Source: Arthrobacter alpinus
GTDB taxonomy: Bacteria; Actinomycetota; Actinomycetes; Actinomycetales; Micrococcaceae
Direction of reading: 5' to 3'
Assembly: GCF_001445575.1 (NCBI RefSeq)
Contig: NZ_CP013200.1
Span: forward strand, 3,782,001-3,846,000
DNA length: 64,000 nucleotides
Under the pieces are notes generated by a model, which ran no database searches, had not been told where the DNA came from, and worked only from the letters and a program-made list of their open reading frames with translations. The stretch's first letter is position 1; each line of letters begins with the position of its first letter. Shown here in pieces: positions 57,143-64,000 of the stretch. A program made the translations under genes and the position numbers.

Positions 57143-58704
57143 GGCTGCGCTCCTTCCTCGGTAGAGCCGGGTTCACTTTGGGGTTTCATTTGTTCCTGTG
57201 CTTCTGCCATGGGCAGCCCGGCCATCATGAGGCCAAGCAGTGCGCGGCTGGATTTTCCTGGCACGATCCCCATGAGCCGGCCGGCAAACAACACCGCAAT
57301 CCGGTCAGCCAGCTCAAGGACTTCGTCCAGTTCGGTGGAGACGATGACGACCGGTGTGCCAGCGTCACGTTCTGCCACGATGCGTTTATGGAGGAATTCG
57401 ATGGAGCCTACATCCACGCCACGGGTGGGTTGGGAGGCAATGAACAGCTTCAACGGCCGGGACAGTTCCCTGGCCAGAACTACCTTTTGCTGGTTACCGC
57501 CGGAAAGGGTATCCGCAGCATCCTGTGATGACTGGGCGCGGACGTCAAACTCCGCCACCTTATTAACAGCATTTTTAGCAATGGCGGCACGGTTCAATGT
57601 GGCCGCCCGCGAGTACGGAGCGCTCTTATACAGATCAAGGATGAGGTTCTCGGCGATGGAAAGCTCGCCCACCAGGCCGTCGTCCTGCCTGTCCTCGGGA
57701 ACAAAACCAACCCCGGAGTCCAAGACCTGACGGACGCTCTTGCCCACCAGTTCCTTCCCGTCCAAGGTAATGGAACCCAGCACATGCTTGTGCAGACCCA
57801 GCACCGCTTCGGTGAGTTCGGTCTGGCCGTTGCCCTGTACCCCGGCAATGGCGAGGATCTCACCCTGGGACACGCTCAAGGTGACGTCATCGAGAAGTCT
57901 CTGCCCGGCGTCGTTCATGACAGTCAGATTGTTGATCTTGAACGTTTCCGCACCGGGTGTGGCGTCGGCCTTGTTCAAGGTCAGGTTGACGGCGCGGCCC
58001 ACCATGAGCTCGGCCAGCTCCGTGGTGGAGGCGTCAGGGCTTGCCGAACCCACCACTTTGCCGCGGCGAATGACGGTGATGGTGTCGGAAATCGCCTTCA
58101 CCTCGCGCAGTTTATGGGAGATGAACACGATGGAGGTACCGCCGGCTTTGAGCTGTCCCATGATGTCCATGAGCTCGTCGGTTTCCTGCGGTGTGAGGAC
58201 GGCGGTGGGCTCGTCAAGAATCAGAATCTTGGAGTTACGCACCAGCGCCTTGATGATTTCCACCCGCTGCTGGATACCAACGGGCAGGTCCTCAACGAGC
58301 GCATCCGGGTCCACGTCAAAACCGAACTGTGTTGAAATCTCGCGGATCTTTCGCCGAGTTTCAGACAAATTCAGGACGCCGCCAAACGATGTTGACTCGG
58401 CCCCCAAAGCGACGTTTTCGGCCACGGTAAATACCGGGACCAGCATGAAGTGCTGGTGCACCATACCAATGCCAGCGGCCATGGCATCTGCCGGGCCGGA
58501 GAAGGTCACGGGAACGTCATCAACTAAGATCTGTCCCGAGCTGGGTGAATACAGCCCGTACAGCACGTTCATGAGCGTGGATTTTCCCGCCCCATTTTCG
58601 CCCAGCAAACTGTGAATCTGTCCTGATTCCACCACCAGGTCGATGTGGTCGTTCGCCACCAGGGAACCAAAGCTCTTGGTAATGCCCCGTAATTCTAATT
58701 TCAA
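57139..58704 (-). CDS. nucleoside ABC transporter ATP-binding protein (two ATPase domains)
   Basis: A 521-aa protein with two ABC domains, like NupO and RbsA. Domain 1: Walker A GENGAGKSTL, signature around LPVGIQQRVEI, Walker B LILDEPTAVLTPQE. Domain 2: degenerate Walker A GVQGNGQTEL, signature LSGGNQQKVVLAREL, and a Walker B-like region (LFIASQPTRGVD) lacking the usual acidic pair. The asymmetry is normal in this family. TTG at 58704 starts LKLELRGITKSFGSL; the frame beyond has no family sequence. The gene lies 92 bases after the BMP lipoprotein gene. Confidence 0.93.
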   Translation of the reverse strand: MKLELRGITKSFGSLVANDHIDLVVESGQIHSLLGENGAGKSTLMNVLYGLYSPSSGQILVDDVPVTFSGPADAMAAGIGMVHQHFMLVPVFTVAENVALGAESTSFGGVLNLSETRRKIREISTQFGFDVDPDALVEDLPVGIQQRVEIIKALVRNSKILILDEPTAVLTPQETDELMDIMGQLKAGGTSIVFISHKLREVKAISDTITVIRRGKVVGSASPDASTTELAELMVGRAVNLTLNKADATPGAETFKINNLTVMNDAGQRLLDDVTLSVSQGEILAIAGVQGNGQTELTEAVLGLHKHVLGSITLDGKELVGKSVRQVLDSGVGFVPEDRQDDGLVGELSIAENLILDLYKSAPYSRAATLNRAAIAKNAVNKVAEFDVRAQSSQDAADTLSGGNQQKVVLARELSRPLKLFIASQPTRGVDVGSIEFLHKRIVAERDAGTPVVIVSTELDEVLELADRIAVLFAGRLMGIVPGKSSRALLGLMMAGLPMAEAQEQMKPQSEPGSTEEGAQP

Positions 58705-58796
58705 CGTTTTAGCCCATCTGCGAGGGTATTGATCACGGCTCGTACAACGGACATTGGGGGCCGCCACTGGCGACCCCCAATACCCACGTGCAGTTA

Positions 58797-59918
58797 CTAC
58801 TTCGGGCTGGCCGCGGATTCGACCTTGATGGACCCGTCGATGATGCTCTTCTTAATCTCTTCAAGCTGTGTCTTGGTGTCAGCCGAGACGGACTTGTCCT
58901 GGTCATGGAACGGAGCCAAGGCTACGCCACCATTTTCCAGGGTTCCAATGTACGGAGTGGCGTCAAACTTTCCGTCCAGGTCTTCCTTGACCACTGTTTC
59001 CACAGCCTCACCCATGGTCTTGATCACCGAGGTGAGCAGAACATCCTTGTAGGTGGGGGCGGTCAGGAAGCCATCGGAGTCAACCCAGACGAGCTTGACA
59101 TCCTTGCCGGTCTTGTTGGCGGCCAGGATGGCATCTCCTGCACCCTTGCCCAGCGGCCCGGCAACCGGCATGATGACGTCGGCGCCTTCTGCAATCAGGT
59201 TGTTGGTGGTCTTGGTACCTTCCTGGATGATCTCAAAGGTATTAGCGAAGGAACCCTGCTGGCTCTTGACGTTCCAGCCAAGAACCTTCACGTCCTTGCC
59301 CTGCTTGGTGTTGTAGTAGTCAACGCCCTGAGCGAAGCCATCCATGAAGATGGTGACGGTGGGGATGTTGATGCCGCCGAATGTGCCCACCTTGCCGGTC
59401 TTGGACACCGATGCCGCAACATAGCCGGCCATGAAGGCAGCCTGAGCCGTGTCATAGACAATGGGCTTGACGTTGTCGGCCTTGATGCTGTTGTCATCAA
59501 TGATGGCGTAGTGCAGCTCGGGGTTGGCCTTGGCGGCCGTTCCTGTGGCCTCAGCCAGCAAGAAGCCGACAGTCACCGTAAGGTTGCAACCGGCACTTGC
59601 CATGGTGGCCAGGTTCGGAGCAAAGTCTGCGGTGGTGGTGGACTGTGCTTCCTTCATCTTGATGCCAAGATCCTTGACGGCGCTCTGCATGCCCTCGTAG
59701 GAGGACTGGTTGAATGACTGATCGTCGAATCCGCCGGAGTCCGAAACGATGCAGCCAAGGAAGTTGGCTGCCGCCGGGTTTTGCGAGCTAGATTCGCCTG
59801 CGGCGGGCGGTGCCTGGCCGCAGCCTGTGAGCAGGAGCGCGGTAGCGCTCAGGGTAATGGTGCCCACAAGGGCTCCGCGCTTAAAGGTCTTAGCGGTGCT
59901 AAGAAGCATATTTTTCAA
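58797..59918 (-). CDS. BMP family nucleoside-binding lipoprotein
   Basis: A 373-aa lipoprotein that delivers nucleosides to the ABC permeases. The signal sequence ends in the lipobox ALLLTGC, with Cys33 as the lipidated residue. The Bmp/PnrA-like domain contains GGFDDQSFNQSSYEGMQSA, DYYNTKQGKDVKVLGWNVKS and LVWVDSDGFLTAP. TTG at 59918 has GGAGG four bases upstream; ATG at 59909 is possible. The gene is the first of the ABC genes and is probably the most highly transcribed. Confidence 0.93.
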   Translation of the reverse strand: MKNMLLSTAKTFKRGALVGTITLSATALLLTGCGQAPPAAGESSSQNPAAANFLGCIVSDSGGFDDQSFNQSSYEGMQSAVKDLGIKMKEAQSTTTADFAPNLATMASAGCNLTVTVGFLLAEATGTAAKANPELHYAIIDDNSIKADNVKPIVYDTAQAAFMAGYVAASVSKTGKVGTFGGINIPTVTIFMDGFAQGVDYYNTKQGKDVKVLGWNVKSQQGSFANTFEIIQEGTKTTNNLIAEGADVIMPVAGPLGKGAGDAILAANKTGKDVKLVWVDSDGFLTAPTYKDVLLTSVIKTMGEAVETVVKEDLDGKFDATPYIGTLENGGVALAPFHDQDKSVSADTKTQLEEIKKSIIDGSIKVESAASPK

Positions 59919-60259
59919 GGTTCCTCCATCGATTGGTGGCCTCACTGGAGCATTGACTAGGCAACGCAGGCGTCATCCAACCCCACCTGTTTTCCGGAAC
60001 AACGCTGGTCCAGCCGATGAAATGAATGCGATTACCTTGCCACACCCCAGTGTTGCGGCGCTAACAATACCCTAGTGTCATAGCTCACCAGCGGCCACCC
60101 CAGGACGGCCTAGCCAGGTTCATCGTTGGTCAACCGTTACAAACCGTGACACACCAGTATGGTGTTCGTTCCTCGGGGCTGCTATGGGCCCGCGCGGTGG
60201 GGCTATCCGCTACCCTGTCCGTCCCCCTGTCAGCCACCCTGTCCGCAAGCGGACTGGCG
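59919..60259. other. gene-free region before the BMP gene
   Basis: No gene is visible. GTCCGC-AA-GCGGAC at 60241-60254 forms a small hairpin next to the M20 peptidase stop, and ACACC-agtat-GGTGT at 60151-60165 is another. The promoter of the nucleoside operon should lie here on the minus strand, but I find no convincing -35/-10 pair. Confidence 0.5.
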
Positions 60260-61468
60260 CTACTCTCCGGCGGGGTCGCGAAGCGTCCGTAGAGCTGCGG
60301 CACATAGCACGCGAATGCCCACGGAGAGGGCACGTTCATCAACGATGTAGTCACCGCGGTGGAGATCGTATTCTTCTCCTCCGGGGACGTGTGTACCCAA
60401 CCGCATGAGGGATCCAGGGATACCCTGCAGGAACCAGGCAAAATCCTCCCCGCCCATGGACTGCGGAGCCAGCACCACCGAATCGTCCCCCAGTTCGGCG
60501 CGGGCTGCCGCCTCGATCACCGCGGTCTCGTGTTCGGAGTTGACCACGGGAGGAACTCCGCGGGTGTGCTCGAGGAAGACGTCAACGCCAAACGGCGCGG
60601 CAACTTGCTGCACCACGGCGTCGAGCAGTTCACCGGCCGCATGCCACGCCTCACGATCCAAGCAGCGCATGGTGCCGCTCATGACACCGTGCCCTGGGAT
60701 GGCGTTGGGTGCTGCTCCGGCACTGATCTGGCCCCAGACCACTGAAACACCGCTGCGGACATCGACACGGCGGGAGAGGACGGCGGGAACGTTGATGGCG
60801 ATCTGCGCCAAGGCAAAAACCAAGTCTTCGGTCAGATGGGGGCGCGAGGTGTGCCCACCCCGTCCTGTGAGCTCAATTTTGATGGTGTCTGAAGCGCTGG
60901 TGATGGGTCCGATGCGGGTACCAATCTTGCCAACGTCAATGCGTGGGTCACAGTGCAGGGCCATAATGCGCGGCACACCGTCCAGTGCCCCTTGATCGAT
61001 GCACGCCAGTGCGCCCCCTGGCAGCGTTTCCTCAGCGGGCTGGAAAATGATCCGCACGCGGCCGCCCAAGGGCTTGCTCTCATGCATTTTCGCCAAGACC
61101 AAGGCAATGCCGAGCATGGTAGCGGTGTGGAAATCATGGCCGCAGCCATGCGTCACACCATGATTGCGGGAGGCAAAAGGCAGCCCGGTTTCTTCAATGA
61201 TGGGGAGTGCGTCAATGTCACCGCGCAATGCCGTTGCAATGGGGCCTTCGCCAACATCCACAATCACCCCGGTGCTTTGCAGGCGGCGGGGAGATAGGCC
61301 GGCTGCCACGAGGCGTTCGTAGATCTTTTCAGAGGTACGGAACTCCTGGAACGACAACTCGGGATGGGCGTGGAGGTCCCGACGGAATTCCACCACGTCA
61401 GCCAGCAAAGGCTCCAGCCAGGGGCCTACCAACTCAGTTGCTTCTGTTTCCAGCGAGTAATTGCGCAC
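60260..61468 (-). CDS. M20 family amidohydrolase/peptidase
   Basis: A 402-aa dinuclear metal hydrolase of the M20D type. Motifs are RDLHAHPELSFQEFRTS, RGDIDALPIIEETGLPF, HGCGHDFHTATMLG and IIFQPAEETLPGGAL (metal-binding His, Asp and catalytic Glu), with SMGGEDFAWFLQGIPG near the C-terminus. Family members hydrolyse N-acyl amino acids, hippurate or IAA conjugates; substrate unknown. The gene stands just before the nucleoside operon, separated by 341 bases, an arrangement I recall in related genomes. Confidence 0.92.
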   Translation of the reverse strand: MRNYSLETEATELVGPWLEPLLADVVEFRRDLHAHPELSFQEFRTSEKIYERLVAAGLSPRRLQSTGVIVDVGEGPIATALRGDIDALPIIEETGLPFASRNHGVTHGCGHDFHTATMLGIALVLAKMHESKPLGGRVRIIFQPAEETLPGGALACIDQGALDGVPRIMALHCDPRIDVGKIGTRIGPITSASDTIKIELTGRGGHTSRPHLTEDLVFALAQIAINVPAVLSRRVDVRSGVSVVWGQISAGAAPNAIPGHGVMSGTMRCLDREAWHAAGELLDAVVQQVAAPFGVDVFLEHTRGVPPVVNSEHETAVIEAAARAELGDDSVVLAPQSMGGEDFAWFLQGIPGSLMRLGTHVPGGEEYDLHRGDYIVDERALSVGIRVLCAAALRTLRDPAGE

Positions 61469-61599
61469 GGCTCAAACTCTAGTCGTGTCAGCGACCAGCG
61501 CTGACATTAGCGGCGTCGCATTACACAAGCCGCCAACTCCATGACAGCCATTTGCCCCGACGTCGCCCAGCGACTAAGCGACTCAGCGATCAGCCAACT

Positions 61600-61727
61600 C
61601 AGTACCGCGCCGCTGGGCGGCTGAGCGAATCAGCGCAGTGCCGTGCCGCTGGTCGGCTGAGCGAATCAGCGCAGTGCCGCTGGGCGACTGACTCACTAAC
61701 CAACTCAGCGCAGTGCCGCTGGGCCGG
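61600..61727. repeat. imperfect tandem repeats of GCCGCTGGGCGGCTGAGCGA
   Basis: Four related units with GCCGCTGG start near 61609, 61645, 61676 and 61715, two of them continuing GGCTGAGCGAATCAGCGCAG. GCTGAGCGAATCAGC and similar short palindromes recur in each. The array lies 11 bases beyond the manC stop on the minus strand, between manC and the M20 gene. Period is irregular (31-39 bases). Confidence 0.75.
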
Positions 61728-61738
61728 TACGGACACCG

Positions 61739-62884
61739 TCAGAGAACGTCGGTGTCGCCGCGTGCCTTGAGACCGTCAACAGCCATCTTGACCATCTGGG
61801 AGTGCGCGCGGGTGGTGATCAGCAGCGCGTCAGGAGTATCTACCACTACAACGTCCTGGATGCCGATCAGGGCGATGACGCGTTTGGTATCGGTGACGAC
61901 AATCCCGGTGCTGTCCTCGGTGAAGACACGGCCGCCCTCGCCAATGACCTTGACGTTTTTGTCTTCCTTGGCGCTGCTCAGGCGGGCGATCGCGGCGAAG
62001 TCGCCCACGTCGTCCCAGCTGAACGTCGCAGGAATGACAGCCACATCTCCGGCGTCGGCTGCGGGCTCGGCCACGGCGTAGTCAATAGCAATCTTGGGCA
62101 GCGTGGGCCAGATGCGGTTTTTCACGGCGATCCGGTCCGGGGTGTCCCAGGCTGCGGCAATTTCCATGAGGCCTTCATATAAGACCGGCTCATTGGCCTT
62201 GAGGTGACGCAACATCAATTCAACCGGGGCTACAAACATTCCGGCGTTCCAGTTGTATTCACCGCTGGCAAGGTACTGCTCGGCGATTTCCTCGCTGGGC
62301 TTCTCGACGAATTTAACTACCGTATGGGCACTGGGCGCGCCGGCAACATCCAGCGGTTCACCCGTGCGGATGTAACCGAACCCGGTGGAAGGGTGGGTCG
62401 GCTTAATGCCGATAGTCACAATCTTTCCTGTGGCAGCCGTATAAACGGCCTCACGCACGGCGTCCTGGAATTCTTCCACCGGGCTAATGACCTGATCGGC
62501 GGCGAAGGAGCCCATGATGGTCGCGGGGTCACGCATGAAGAGGATGGCAGCAGCCAAGCCAATGGCTGCACCGGAATCCTTGGGCTCCGTTTCCAGGACC
62601 AGATTCCTATCCGCAATTTCAGGCAGCTGGCGGCAGACGGCTTCGCGGTGAGCTTCCCCTGTCACCAAGAGAACTTTTTCGCCACTGAGCGGCTCCAAGC
62701 GATCGTAGGTGGCCCGGATCAAGGTACTGCCGCTGCCGGTCAGATCATGGAGGAACTTAGGGGCGGCCGCGCGGGATAGCGGCCACAGCCGCGTGCCAAC
62801 ACCACCGGCGGGAATTACTGCGTAAAACCTGTCCATGGGGTCTGGAGCGGGCTGCTGGGACTCAACCAAATTTTGCGTATTCAT
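61739..62884 (-). CDS. manC: mannose-1-phosphate guanylyltransferase
   Basis: Makes GDP-mannose from mannose-1-phosphate and GTP, using mannose-6-phosphate from ManA after conversion by a phosphomannomutase not seen here. The 381-aa protein has the nucleotide-binding AVIPAGGVGTRLWPLSR, GSFAADQVISPVEEF, and VVKFVEKPSEEIAEQYL with the conserved lysine; IPATFSWDDVGDF matches the catalytic region. It lacks the C-terminal isomerase domain of bifunctional ManC/AlgA enzymes. ATG at 62884 is chosen; frames extending to 63124 have no family sequence. Confidence 0.93.
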   Translation of the reverse strand: MNTQNLVESQQPAPDPMDRFYAVIPAGGVGTRLWPLSRAAAPKFLHDLTGSGSTLIRATYDRLEPLSGEKVLLVTGEAHREAVCRQLPEIADRNLVLETEPKDSGAAIGLAAAILFMRDPATIMGSFAADQVISPVEEFQDAVREAVYTAATGKIVTIGIKPTHPSTGFGYIRTGEPLDVAGAPSAHTVVKFVEKPSEEIAEQYLASGEYNWNAGMFVAPVELMLRHLKANEPVLYEGLMEIAAAWDTPDRIAVKNRIWPTLPKIAIDYAVAEPAADAGDVAVIPATFSWDDVGDFAAIARLSSAKEDKNVKVIGEGGRVFTEDSTGIVVTDTKRVIALIGIQDVVVVDTPDALLITTRAHSQMVKMAVDGLKARGDTDVL

Positions 62885-63136
62885 CAAGACCACCATAGGC
62901 GATGACCATGTACGGAAGGGCTTGCAGCGTCCACGGACACACTGTGATGTAGAAAGATCCACCCAGGGGTGCACGCCGGGCTGGTAGCCGGGCACACCGT
63001 CGTCGTACTTGAACGGCCAGGCCAAAGGGCACAGGAAATGGTGAGCAGCGCGGCATCGACACAGCACTAAAGGCCCCAAATTCCGCCATTTTGTGGCCCA
63101 GCTGTGATGTGATGCATAGAGCAAGGAGTGCCTAAG

Positions 63137-63172
63137 TTGAATATGCTGTTAGCTAAGCCTAAATTAGGCACA
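63137..63172 (+). promoter_or_regulatory. sdh promoter with an iron-regulator-like palindrome
   Basis: TTGAAT (63137-63142), a 17-base spacer and TAAATT (63160-63165) form a plausible promoter. Over the -10, TTAGCTAAGCCTAAATTAG (63149-63167) matches 14 of 19 positions of the DtxR/IdeR consensus, and GCCTAA-A-TTAGGC (63157-63169) is a perfect palindrome. An outer GTGCCTAA (63128-63135) pairs with TTAGGCAC (63164-63171). Iron control is inferred, not shown. Confidence 0.5.
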
Positions 63173-63251
63173 AGTTATGAGTGCTCACGCCGTGTGCGTT
63201 TCTCCGCGTGGAACCACGCCAGCGCAACGGTGACGCAGGAAGGTTTATTCA

Positions 63252-63644
63252 GTGCCGACAAAACCAGCTGGCACTCTGTATCGCGGCCGAGAAGGCATGT
63301 GGTCATGGGTGGGACACCGTATTACCGGTGTAGTGATTTTTATTTTCTTGCTGGTGCACGTTCTGGACACCTCGTTGGTTCGAGTGTCTCCAGAGGCGTA
63401 CACAGCAGTCATTGGGGCGTATAAGAACCCCATCATGGGCCTTGGCGAAGCAGGCCTAGTCGCCGCAATTGTGTTCCACGCCTTCAACGGCCTGCGCATC
63501 ATTGCCATCGACTTCTGGAAGAAGGGCCCCAAGTACCAGCGTCAGCTACTCTGGGGCGTTCTTGCACTGTGGGCTGTGACCATGATTCCATTCCTCATTC
63601 GTCACCTCACCATTGTCTTCTCTAATTTCTTCGGGGGGCACTAA
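63252..63644 (+). CDS. sdhC: succinate dehydrogenase cytochrome b556 subunit
   Basis: Membrane anchor subunit of succinate:quinone oxidoreductase. The 130-aa protein has three helices (VVIFIFLLVHVLDTSLV, GLVAAIVFHAFNGLRIIAID, LLWGVLALWAVTMIPFLIR) with candidate heme-ligand histidines in VGHRITGVV, LLVHVLD and FHAFNGLR. The N-terminal GTLYRGREGMWSWVGHRITG is the typical SdhC block. GTG at 63252 has AGGAAGG eight bases upstream. sdhD begins at the base after the stop. Confidence 0.95.
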   Translation: MPTKPAGTLYRGREGMWSWVGHRITGVVIFIFLLVHVLDTSLVRVSPEAYTAVIGAYKNPIMGLGEAGLVAAIVFHAFNGLRIIAIDFWKKGPKYQRQLLWGVLALWAVTMIPFLIRHLTIVFSNFFGGH

Positions 63645-64000
63645 ATGAGCACCGACTCCATCGCAGCACCGCGCAGCAACAGCGCACAGTCGCCGAAGTA
63701 CAAGCGCAACAAGGGCTCCAACTCAAGCTTTGAGATGGTCGCCTGGTTGTTCATGCGCCTGTCCGGTGTGATTCTGGTTGTCCTGATCTTCGGCCACCTC
63801 TTCGTGAACCTCATGGTTGGCGATGGCATCCACGCCGTTGACTTCGGCTTTGTTGCCGGCAAGTGGGCGTCACCTTTCTGGCAAGTATGGGATCTGGCCA
63901 TGCTGTGGCTAGCTATCCTGCACGGCACCAACGGTGTCCGCACCATCATCAACGACTACGCAGAGCGTAACGGCACCCGCATGACCCTCAAGGTGGTCCT
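63645..64000 (+). CDS. sdhD: succinate dehydrogenase membrane anchor subunit, 3' end outside window
   Basis: The second membrane anchor; 118 codons are visible before the window ends. MRLSGVILVVLIFGHLFVNL is the first helix, and WAILHGTNGVRTIINDYAER-like sequence (AILHGTNGVRTIINDYAER) marks the quinone and heme region with a conserved His. ATG at 63645 follows the sdhC stop directly, with GGGGGG nine bases upstream. sdhA and sdhB should lie beyond 64 kb. Confidence 0.93.
   Translation, partial: MSTDSIAAPRSNSAQSPKYKRNKGSNSSFEMVAWLFMRLSGVILVVLIFGHLFVNLMVGDGIHAVDFGFVAGKWASPFWQVWDLAMLWLAILHGTNGVRTIINDYAERNGTRMTLKVV

Noticed and set aside
59919..60259. A -10/-35 pair for the nucleoside operon
   Set aside because: Several TATTGT- or TTGACC-like hexamers exist on the minus strand but none with proper 16-18-base spacing.

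Overview
The window is about 60% G+C chromosomal DNA of a Gram-positive actinobacterium. The gene content points to the Micrococcaceae, most likely Arthrobacter or a close relative. Evidence: a mycothiol S-conjugate amidase, actinobacteria-specific families (TIGR03089, DUF4245, DUF4307, DUF501), many GTG/TTG starts, and neighbourhoods that match Mycobacterium tuberculosis synteny blocks known from the literature (fum-glpX-DUF4245; greA-DUF4307-mca-membrane protein-DUF255-hemolysin III-Z-prenyl synthase; mazG-eno-divIC-DUF501-ppx). I see no insertion sequence, prophage, integron, rRNA or CRISPR. This is core genome with unusually repeat-rich intergenic DNA.

Layout. 1-8 kb: TIGR03089 fragment, GtrA membrane protein, purK-purE-LCP ligase-manA, then a FemABX-like ligase. 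8-12 kb: glpX diverging from DUF4245-carbonic anhydrase, then fumC. 12-15 kb: TetR regulator overlapping a DHA2 efflux pump. 15-21 kb: small membrane protein, Nudix hydrolase, CitMHS citrate transporter diverging from its probable two-component system, and an orphan prepilin peptidase. 21-31 kb: hypothetical protein, PhoH2, DUF1275, Z-prenyl synthase/hemolysin III, DUF255 protein, mca, DUF4307, greA, and the remnant of an LAXTG-anchored surface protein. 31-38.5 kb: ilvA, AI-2E-family permease, and galactose genes (galM diverging from a DeoR regulator-galT-galK operon). 38.5-43.6 kb: TerC, a Bax inhibitor-like protein, one tRNA, GNAT and NADH dehydrogenase II. 43.6-51.5 kb: mycosin-like subtilase, ppx, DUF501, divIC, eno, mazG, add. 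51.5-61.5 kb: DedA and a nucleoside uptake and salvage cluster (deoA, cdd, two ABC permeases, ATPase, BMP lipoprotein, M20 peptidase). 61.7-64 kb: manC, then sdhC-sdhD running off the end.

Functional themes. Carbon and energy metabolism (fumC, glpX, eno, sdhCD, ndh, citrate uptake, the Leloir pathway) sits beside envelope building (LCP, FemABX, manA/manC, GtrA, Z-prenyl synthase, DivIC). The nucleoside genes form a coherent import-and-degrade module.

Most notable observations: (1) a tRNA with anticodon UAA (leucine codon UUA) but a five-base variable loop instead of the long arm normal for tRNA-Leu; (2) two tandem arrays (5 x 56 bp and 4 x 54-55 bp) from one repeat family in opposite orientations, whose GAGCTTGCGA core recurs in hairpin tips elsewhere; (3) a dozen long intergenic inverted repeats with stems of 13-28 bp, mostly unrelated in sequence; (4) a 32-33-bp ACGCTC repeat module at two loci 5 kb apart; (5) a one-base deletion in a G run that breaks eno, probably a sequencing error; (6) simple-sequence expansions inside proteins, notably seven ADE repeats in the ATP lid of a histidine kinase.
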